Of a stretch of DNA of 53,875 nucleotides, positions 49,566-53,875 are shown piece after piece. Source of the stretch: an uncultured Ruminococcus sp. GTDB taxonomy: Bacteria > Bacillota > Clostridia > Oscillospirales > Acutalibacteraceae. The stretch is taken from the NCBI GenBank assembly GCA_902763365.1, contig CACWRT010000018.1, forward strand, positions 1 to 53,875, written 5' to 3'. A program made the translations under genes and the position numbers. The notes under the pieces are model-generated. The model saw only the letters and a list, made by a program, of their open reading frames with translations. It did not search any database and was not told the origin of the DNA. Numbering within the stretch: the stretch's first letter is position 1; the number at the start of each line of letters is the position of its first letter.

Positions 49566-49771
49566 GCTTTAAATTTATTTCCACAATTATTACAAATCCA
49601 GTAATTTGTTGATTTAATCTTTTTGCCTTTACCACATGCACCACAAAGAATACCTATGGGACCTAATAACAAAGCACCACAACACCCTTTACCAGCAGAA
49701 AAATCTTTACCTTTACTGGTTGTTTCTGCAACAATTTGACAACCGTCAAATCCACACTTTGGACAAATCAC
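49562..49771 (-). CDS. Small zinc-ribbon protein
   Basis: A 69-residue protein with two Cys pairs at the ends ('MICPKCGFDGC', 'YWICNNCGNKF') and a hydrophobic Cys-containing middle ('GKGCCGALLLGPIGILCGACGKGK') like those of small membrane-associated zinc ribbons. Start is GTG at 49771 with GAGGAGG 7 bases upstream. It has its own consensus promoter and forms a two-gene unit with DUF2085. Confidence 0.75.
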   Translation of the reverse strand: MICPKCGFDGCQIVAETTSKGKDFSAGKGCCGALLLGPIGILCGACGKGKKIKSTNYWICNNCGNKFKA

Positions 49772-49809
49772 TAATATGCCTCCTCACATAATTAGAAATA
49801 TATATTCAT

Positions 49810-49838
49810 ATTATATCTACAATTGTGTAATTTGTCAA
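49810..49838 (-). promoter_or_regulatory. Promoter of the zinc-ribbon/DUF2085 cassette
   Basis: TTGACA (49838-49833), 17-base spacer, TATAAT (49815-49810), a perfect consensus, with TACACAATTGTA inside the spacer. Confidence 0.8.
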
Positions 49839-49972
49839 GTCTTTTTATAAATTTTTACTTAATTTTTACTTAATTGATTTTAAATTATTTAAGACCTGTA
49901 TGAATATTACAAGAATTTTGGATTCGATACGAAGATACTTACCAGAACGGTAGAGAGGATGAAGAAAATATT

Positions 49973-50179
49973 ATGGAAACAGCTGAGATTAAAATAAGGA
50001 CTTGCCCGATTTGCGGCACCGCCTATCGAGGACACCCGGCAATATCAAGGACAGATAATGAGACCCCTATTTGCAGCGACTGCGGAACGAGGGAAAGTTT
50101 GCAGGATATCGGTATCAGCGATGAGGAGATAGAAAAGATAATTGAAATAATCCACCGCAATGTGGACAGAAAATTATAA
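49973..50179 (+). CDS. Small zinc-finger phage protein
   Basis: A 68-residue protein: 'RTCPICGTAYRGHPAIS', 'PICSDCGTRESL', then a helix 'SDEEIEKIIEIIHRNV'. The two C-x2-C pairs form a zinc ribbon. Such proteins are common beside amidoligase and DUF4314 genes. Start ATG; a weak AGAGAGGATG site precedes it. Its expected promoter copy is absent, perhaps removed by the insertion on its left. Confidence 0.75.
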   Translation: METAEIKIRTCPICGTAYRGHPAISRTDNETPICSDCGTRESLQDIGISDEEIEKIIEIIHRNVDRKL

Positions 50180-50246
50180 CCTGATTATACCACTCCGTGC
50201 GGCATTTTTTAATCATGACCTCTGAAAATCGAATACGAAATTATCA

Positions 50247-50321
50247 CCACTATTACACAATTACCCTGCCGGATGATTGTGTGATAGTGGTATTGATAAG
50301 TACACCTGAAAGAGTTAATAT
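50247..50321 (+). promoter_or_regulatory. Phage repeated promoter, copy 3, with upstream inverted repeat
   Basis: A 15-bp inverted repeat (50247-50261 with 50276-50290, one mismatch) lies three bases before TTGATA (50293-50298); 17-base spacer; TAATAT (50316-50321). Confidence 0.75.
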
Positions 50322-50376
50322 GTACACACCGAAAGGAAAACAACCCTTACAAAAAAACAAACGGAGGTACACCACC

Positions 50377-50838
50377 ATGAAAAGAGAAAACGCATTTTTC
50401 GAGGAAATGAAAAAAGTCGGACACGCCTGGGATGACGAACGCAGAGCAAGACTGGAGCAGCGCAGGGAGATTGAAAAGACCTACGGCTACTGCAGCGAGG
50501 AATACAGCAACTGGATAGCAGAGAACAAGGACATTTCCTTTCCCTTCACAGACGGTGCAAACAAAGCCTACAGAGCATGGGCGGGCAGCATCGAAAGCGG
50601 CGCAGACGAGTTCGAGTTTTCGGATCTCCTTTGGGACAGAGAGGTTGCGGATTTTGTTGACACCCTCCGCAAGGCAGGCATTAAGGAGTTCGCCTACACA
50701 GGTAAAAGTACCGCCCTGATGGAGAACATTCACCAGCTTGCCGCCGAAGGCTGCACCATGACAGGGCTTTACACAAGAATAAGAAAAGAATTCTGGGGAG
50801 AAACAGAGATTCAGGGGATCAGGTTCAGCGTAAACTGA
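50377..50838 (+). CDS. Accessory phage protein of unknown function
   Basis: A 153-residue protein: helical basic N-terminus ('MKKVGHAWDDERRARLEQRREIEKTYG'), then 'SGADEFEFSDLLWDREVADFVDTLRKAGIKEFAYTGKSTALMENIHQLAAEGCTMTGLYTRI'. The second half looks like a small alpha/beta domain seen in Firmicute phage and conjugative-element cargo, with no activity known to me. Start ATG at 50377 after CGGAGGTACACCACC, the leader shared by the repeated-promoter genes. A GC-rich terminator follows. Confidence 0.75.
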   Translation: MKRENAFFEEMKKVGHAWDDERRARLEQRREIEKTYGYCSEEYSNWIAENKDISFPFTDGANKAYRAWAGSIESGADEFEFSDLLWDREVADFVDTLRKAGIKEFAYTGKSTALMENIHQLAAEGCTMTGLYTRIRKEFWGETEIQGIRFSVN

Positions 50839-50847
50839 GCCTGACCG

Positions 50848-50869
50848 CCGCCCGGAAAAGGGCGGTTTT
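50848..50869 (+). terminator. Terminator
   Basis: CCGCCC (50848-50853) pairs with GGGCGG (50860-50865), followed by TTTT. Confidence 0.7.
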
Positions 50870-50880
50870 CTCCTCATATA

Positions 50881-50959
50881 TACACAATTTACCGCCAAGA
50901 TCAGCCCGAAATGATTGTGTGATAGTGATATTGATAAGTACCTCCGAAAGAGTTAATAT
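50881..50959 (+). promoter_or_regulatory. Phage repeated promoter, copy 4
   Basis: ACACAAT (50882-50888) and ATTGTGT (50914-50920) form the shared inverted core; TTGATA (50931-50936), 17-base spacer, TAATAT (50954-50959). Confidence 0.7.
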
Positions 50960-50992
50960 ACAGATACAAAAATAAAACGGAGGTTGAGTAAT

Positions 50993-51271
50993 ATGACAAA
51001 CGCACAAATCGGAATGAAGGTTGAAGCATACAGAGGAAATTGCATCGGACTTCTGATACAGAGTACCACATGGCAGGGCGAGATAATCAAGGTCAACAAA
51101 AAGAGCATAAGGGTTCGGCTGACGGAAAGCACCACCACCTTCGGCAGAAAGACCACGAACCATTTTGAAAACCTCTGCACCGAAAAGACCTACCGTTTTG
51201 TAAAAATACTGAGTGACGGACGCGGCCTTTACCGCAGCGAAGCCGACCTCTACGGACATATAAAACTCTGA
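50993..51271 (+). CDS. Small accessory phage protein (beta-rich)
   Basis: A 92-residue protein: 'IGMKVEAYRGNCIGLLIQSTTWQGEIIKVNKKSIRVRLTESTTTFG', then 'TYRFVKILSDGRGLYRS'. Alternating strands suggest a small barrel, perhaps nucleic-acid binding. I do not recognise the family. ATG 9 bases after CGGAGG. Expressed from repeated promoter copy 4. Confidence 0.7.
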   Translation: MTNAQIGMKVEAYRGNCIGLLIQSTTWQGEIIKVNKKSIRVRLTESTTTFGRKTTNHFENLCTEKTYRFVKILSDGRGLYRSEADLYGHIKL

Positions 51272-51283
51272 TAAATTACACAC

Positions 51284-51354
51284 TACTACACAATTACCTG
51301 CCCGGATGATTGTGTAGTAATCGTATTGATAAGTACACCTGAAAGAGTTAATAT
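51284..51354 (+). promoter_or_regulatory. Phage repeated promoter, copy 5, with upstream inverted repeat
   Basis: TACTACACAAT (51284-51294) and ATTGTGTAGTA (51309-51319), perfect with a 14-base loop; TTGATA (51326-51331), 17-base spacer, TAATAT (51349-51354). Confidence 0.75.
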
Positions 51355-51405
51355 GTGTACACAACAAGGGAACAACCCTACAAAAACAAACGGAGGTAGA
51401 CCACC

Positions 51406-51573
51406 ATGAAAAGAGCAAGAAAGATTACAAAGAAGGACATCAAGGAGATCGCAAAGAAATATGACCTCGACCCGGTTGAAATTCAGGATATCGTAAACGA
51501 CATGGAGAGCGACGGCATAAGGGTAACGAGAGAGGACATCGAGGATATGTACCTTAACGGCGACCTTTTCTGA
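51406..51573 (+). CDS. Small acidic/basic helical phage protein
   Basis: A 55-residue protein: basic start 'MKRARKITKKDIKEIAKKY', then 'LDPVEIQDIVNDMESDGI' and 'TREDIEDMYLNGDLF'. It looks like a small helix-turn-helix or adaptor. CGGAGGTAGACCACC precedes the ATG. First of three short genes after promoter copy 5. Confidence 0.65.
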   Translation: MKRARKITKKDIKEIAKKYDLDPVEIQDIVNDMESDGIRVTREDIEDMYLNGDLF

Positions 51574-51587
51574 AGGAGGGAAAGACA

Positions 51588-51764
51588 ATGACGAGCAGAG
51601 AGAGAACCGAGCTTGCAAGGCTGCAAAAGGAATACAACGAGCTGCATGAGCGGCTCGGTTACAGCCGGAACGAAAGAACCTGCCGGGCGATAAACAACAG
51701 GCTTAACGAGATTTGCAGGAAGATGGACAGACTGATAAGCGGAGGGAACGAAAATGTGGACTGA
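51588..51764 (+). CDS. Small coiled-coil phage protein
   Basis: A 58-residue protein, one long amphipathic helix pair ('TELARLQKEYNELHERLGYS', 'RAINNRLNEICRKMDRLI'). GAAGGAGGG lies 8 bases before the ATG, and its end overlaps the next start by 11 bases. Unnamed. Confidence 0.65.
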   Translation: MTSRERTELARLQKEYNELHERLGYSRNERTCRAINNRLNEICRKMDRLISGGNENVD

Positions 51765-51981
51765 GGGCAGCATAAGGGTACGGAACAGCACCTTTCATTA
51801 CTGGGTGAAACATTACGAAGAGCCGAGCGAGGACTTTGGCATTGACGGCGGAAGGATCAGCAAGCTGATGCTGAAACGAAACGGCAAAACAGTATACAAC
51901 TACGACAGAGGGCTTGATGTAAAGCCGACAGACGAGGACACGGAAATCGCACTTGCGATCCTTATAAAAGAATACAACTGA
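51754..51981 (+). CDS. Small conserved phage protein
   Basis: A 75-residue protein: 'SIRVRNSTFHYWVKHYEEPSEDFGIDGGRISKLMLKRNGKTVYNYDRGLD' followed by a helix 'DEDTEIALAILIKEYN'. This compact beta-beta-alpha arrangement recurs in Firmicute element cargo, without known role. Ribosome site CGGAGGG before the ATG. Confidence 0.7.
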   Translation: MWTEGSIRVRNSTFHYWVKHYEEPSEDFGIDGGRISKLMLKRNGKTVYNYDRGLDVKPTDEDTEIALAILIKEYN

Positions 51982-51987
51982 AAACTC

Positions 51988-52022
51988 CGAGAGCACACCT
52001 GAAAGGGTGTGTTTCTCGTTTA
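51988..52022 (+). terminator. Terminator of the accessory gene block
   Basis: CGAGA-G-CACACC pairs with GGTGTG-TT-TCTCG (51988-51999 with 52006-52018) around a short loop, followed by a T-rich stretch. Confidence 0.6.
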
Positions 52023-52038
52023 TATACATACTTTTTGG

Positions 52039-52064
52039 CAGTCGCAGAGATGCGGCTGTTTTTG
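52039..52064 (+). terminator. Second terminator before large terminase
   Basis: CAGTCGCA (52039-52046) pairs with TGCGGCTG (52051-52058, one G-U), followed by TTTTTGTTT. Confidence 0.65.
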
Positions 52065-52081
52065 TTTGGAGGTGAGTTGGT

Positions 52082-52141
52082 ATGGAACTTTCAGAAATCA
52101 TGAAACTTAGTCAGGAGGCTATCGCAGGACAGCCGACCTGA
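52082..52141 (+). CDS. Possible 19-residue ORF before large terminase
   Basis: ATG with a strong GGAGGTGAG site 5 bases upstream reads MELSEIMKLSQEAIAGQPT and stops 14 bases before the terL start. It could be a leader peptide coupling translation to terL, or the scar of a deleted gene such as an original neighbour. Too short to judge. Confidence 0.3.
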   Translation: MELSEIMKLSQEAIAGQPT

Positions 52142-52155
52142 GTGGAGGTGAGAAA

Positions 52156-53757
52156 TTGAGAAAACTAAAAAAATACACGCCTACTAAATTTATGGCAAAG
52201 GGATCATACTACGATAAGGATGCCGCCGATTATGCCGTAGCCTTTATCGAACAGCTGCGGCATACAAAAGGCGAATTCTACAATCAGCCCTTTGAACTTA
52301 TCGACTGGCAGGAGAGAATAATCCGTGATATTTTCGGTACGAAACGCTCAGATGATTTTCGTCAGTTTAATACGGCGTATATTGAAATAAGTAAGAAATC
52401 CGGCAAGAGTGAGCTTGCAGCAGCTGTCGCCCTGTATATGCTCTGCGCCGATGGCGAACAGAGAGCCGAGGTTTACGGCTGTGCTGCCGATCGAGATCAG
52501 GCTTCTCTTGTTTTTGATGTTTCCTGCGATATGGTACGGCTTTGTCCTGCCCTGCGAAAACGCTGCGATATAAGACCGAGCCGGAAAACTATTCATTTTA
52601 CACCGACCAACAGCACATATAAGGCTCTTTCAGCCGATGTTGCAGGTAAGTCGGGTGTTAATGTTTCAGCACTTATTTTCGATGAACTGTGGGTGCAAAA
52701 GGACAGGAAGTTTTTTGATATGATGACGAAAGGAACATCAGATGCAAGAAAAAATCCTCTGCATTTTATCATCACGACTGCCGGAAACGATACGCACTCT
52801 ATTTGCTATGAGCTTCATCAAAAGGCAATGGATATTATATCCGGCAGAAAGGTTGATCCGACCTTTTATCCCTGCATTTACGGTGCAGAGGAGAATGAGG
52901 ACTGGACTGATCCGAAGGTTTGGAAAAAGGCTAATCCATCACTCGGTATCACAATAGGAATGGATAAGGTACAGGCGGCTTGTAATTCTGCAAGGCAAAA
53001 TCCGGGAGAAGAAAACGCTTTCAGGCAGCTCCGCCTTAATCAATGGGTAAAGCAGGCTGTCCGCTGGATGCCTATGGAGAAATGGGATAAGTGTGCGTTT
53101 GCGGTTAATCTGGAGGAGCTTGAAGGTCGTGTATGTTACGGTGGTCTTGACCTGTCAAGCACAACGGATATTACGGCTTTTGTACTCGTTTTTCCTCCGA
53201 TAGACGAGGACGATAAATATTATGTCCTGCCCTATTTCTGGATACCGGAGGATAACATCGATCTCCGAGTAAAGCGAGATCATGTTCCTTATGATATATG
53301 GGAGCGGCAAGGTTTTCTCGAAACAACGGAAGGAAATGTTGTTCATTACGGTTACATTGAAAAATTCATAGAACGTCTTGGTGAGCGTTTCAATATCCGT
53401 GAGATAGCCTTTGACAGATGGGGAGCCGTGCAGATGGTGCAGAACCTTGAAGGTATGGGATTTACTGTTGTTCCCTTCGGACAAGGGTTTAAGGATATGT
53501 CGCCGACTACAAAGGAACTTATGAAGCTGACGCTTGAGCAGAAAATTGCTCACGGCGGACACCCTGTTCTCCGGTGGATGATGGATAATATCTTCATCAG
53601 AACAGACCCAGCCGGAAATATCAAAGCAGATAAGGAAAAGTCAACAGAGAAAATTGACGGAGCTATTGCTACAATAATGGCACTTGACCGTGCAGTACGA
53701 TGCGGCAATGTAAATACCGAAAGCGTATATGATTCCAGAGGTATTTTGTTTATATAA
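52156..53757 (+). CDS. terL: Phage terminase large subunit
   Basis: A 533-residue packaging ATPase-nuclease of the Terminase_1 (YmfN-like) group. 'PFELIDWQERIIRDIFG' (adenine-binding Q motif), 'YIEISKKSGKSELAAAVALYML' (Walker A variant, about residue 80), 'ALIFDELWVQKDR' (Walker B, about 175), 'FIITTAGND' (coupling motif). The nuclease domain begins with 'CYGGLDLSSTTDITAFVLVF' (catalytic Asp) and includes 'IAFDRWGA' and 'KIDGAIATIMALDRAV'. Start is a TTG after GGAGGTGAGAAA. Complete. Its partner terS lies about 9.6 kb upstream, with accessory genes in between. Confidence 0.95.
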   Translation: MRKLKKYTPTKFMAKGSYYDKDAADYAVAFIEQLRHTKGEFYNQPFELIDWQERIIRDIFGTKRSDDFRQFNTAYIEISKKSGKSELAAAVALYMLCADGEQRAEVYGCAADRDQASLVFDVSCDMVRLCPALRKRCDIRPSRKTIHFTPTNSTYKALSADVAGKSGVNVSALIFDELWVQKDRKFFDMMTKGTSDARKNPLHFIITTAGNDTHSICYELHQKAMDIISGRKVDPTFYPCIYGAEENEDWTDPKVWKKANPSLGITIGMDKVQAACNSARQNPGEENAFRQLRLNQWVKQAVRWMPMEKWDKCAFAVNLEELEGRVCYGGLDLSSTTDITAFVLVFPPIDEDDKYYVLPYFWIPEDNIDLRVKRDHVPYDIWERQGFLETTEGNVVHYGYIEKFIERLGERFNIREIAFDRWGAVQMVQNLEGMGFTVVPFGQGFKDMSPTTKELMKLTLEQKIAHGGHPVLRWMMDNIFIRTDPAGNIKADKEKSTEKIDGAIATIMALDRAVRCGNVNTESVYDSRGILFI

Positions 53758-53782
53758 TTTCGGACGATGACGCACTAAAATC

Positions 53783-53810
53783 TTGACTAAAAGAAATTTT
53801 AAGGTATAAT
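53783..53810 (+). promoter_or_regulatory. Strong promoter after large terminase
   Basis: TTGACT (53783-53788), 16-base spacer, TATAAT (53805-53810), directed at the partial gene at the window edge. Confidence 0.65.
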
Positions 53811-53857
53811 AGTTATAAAAGATGTAAAGACTATATATGCTATTCCGGAGGTGCGTT

Positions 53858-53875
53858 ATGAAGGAGCTTATAAAC
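53858..53875 (+). CDS. Partial gene at the right edge
   Basis: ATG at 53858, preceded by CCGGAGG 8 bases upstream, opens a frame reading MKELIN before the window ends. Its own strong promoter makes it unlikely to be the usual co-transcribed portal gene; it may be another inserted cargo gene. Confidence 0.5.

Larger units (their letters stand above)
27183..53875 (+). mobile_element. Prophage (early/replication to terminase region; right end outside the window)
   Basis: Continuous plus-strand genes of phage families: DUF2800, DUF2815, family A polymerase, DUF932, VRR-NUC, SNF2 helicase, P4/D5-type primase-helicase, DUF3310, HNH, P27 small terminase, phage MetK, ParB-methyltransferase, amidoligase and large terminase. 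Integrase, repressor and structural genes are not in view, so they lie to the right or are lost. The primase carries a nonsense codon and the amidoligase a disrupted tail, suggesting partial decay or an assembly error. Confidence 0.88.

Noticed and set aside
27183..53757. Stop-codon reassignment (TAG read as an amino acid) in the prophage
   Set aside because: The primase has one internal TAG, but the polymerase and the small ORF after terS end at TAG in the expected places, and no other gene shows internal TAG.
1..53875. tRNA or rRNA genes, insertion sequences with intact transposase
   Set aside because: None could be recognised on either strand.

Overview
The window looks like a low-GC Firmicute of the gut or rumen Oscillospiraceae, most like Ruminococcus. 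This rests on purine-rich Shine-Dalgarno sites before almost every gene, sigma-A type promoters, the families present (DUF2800/DUF2815/DUF3310/DUF932 phage genes, dimeric NADP-isocitrate dehydrogenase next to citrate synthase, ImmA/XRE pair) and the overall base composition. There is no rRNA or tRNA to confirm it.

Layout. (1) 1-2471: mobile-element debris. It holds recombinase-tail-like fragments, an XRE regulator divergent from a SLOG/DUF1273-like gene with three shared operator-like boxes, and a type I methyltransferase gene cut off after its N-terminal domain. (2) 2472-10504 (minus strand): a tight seven-gene operon. In order of transcription it encodes a circularly permuted ATP-grasp ligase, an alpha-E protein, a transglutaminase-like protease, two aspartoacylase-family proteins (one with its zinc ligands, one without), a class I glutamine-amidotransferase-like hydrolase, and a large protein with an ATPase-like N-terminus and a PEP-synthase-type ATP-binding domain. 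The first three are a known predicted peptide-ligation core; the rest extend it into a possible peptide or amide synthesis and recycling system. (3) 10704-15703 (plus strand): a FUSC-like membrane protein fused to a degenerate HAD domain, citrate synthase, isocitrate dehydrogenase and an HD-GYP protein. (4) 15714-26769 (minus strand): a defence island with a truncated tyrosine recombinase, a type I restriction-modification locus with three recognition-domain genes (at least one split by a frameshift at a T6 run), an XRE-ImmA pair and a NACHT NTPase preceded by a helically phased TGTCA(A/G) array. (5) about 27000 to the right edge (plus strand): a prophage, entering through its replication module and reaching terminase at the edge.

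Prophage logic. A sigma-region-4-like regulator, RecB-like nuclease (DUF2800), DUF2815, family A DNA polymerase, DUF932, VRR-NUC, SNF2 helicase and a primase-helicase broken by one amber codon form the replication block. HNH, a cos-like region, small terminase, a short MetK and a ParB-methyltransferase follow. Large terminase is displaced about 9.6 kb downstream. Between the terminase genes lie (a) a reversed, self-contained HEPN plus membrane-protein cassette with its own promoter, leader ORF and attenuator-like hairpin, (b) small genes driven by five copies of a promoter with a strictly kept 17-base spacer, most with an inverted repeat next to it, and (c) a phage amidoligase whose 3' end is interrupted by a second reversed cassette (zinc ribbon plus DUF2085). 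The strongest candidates for something undescribed are the HEPN/membrane cassette with its leader control, the repeated-promoter accessory regulon, and the extended peptide-ligase operon.
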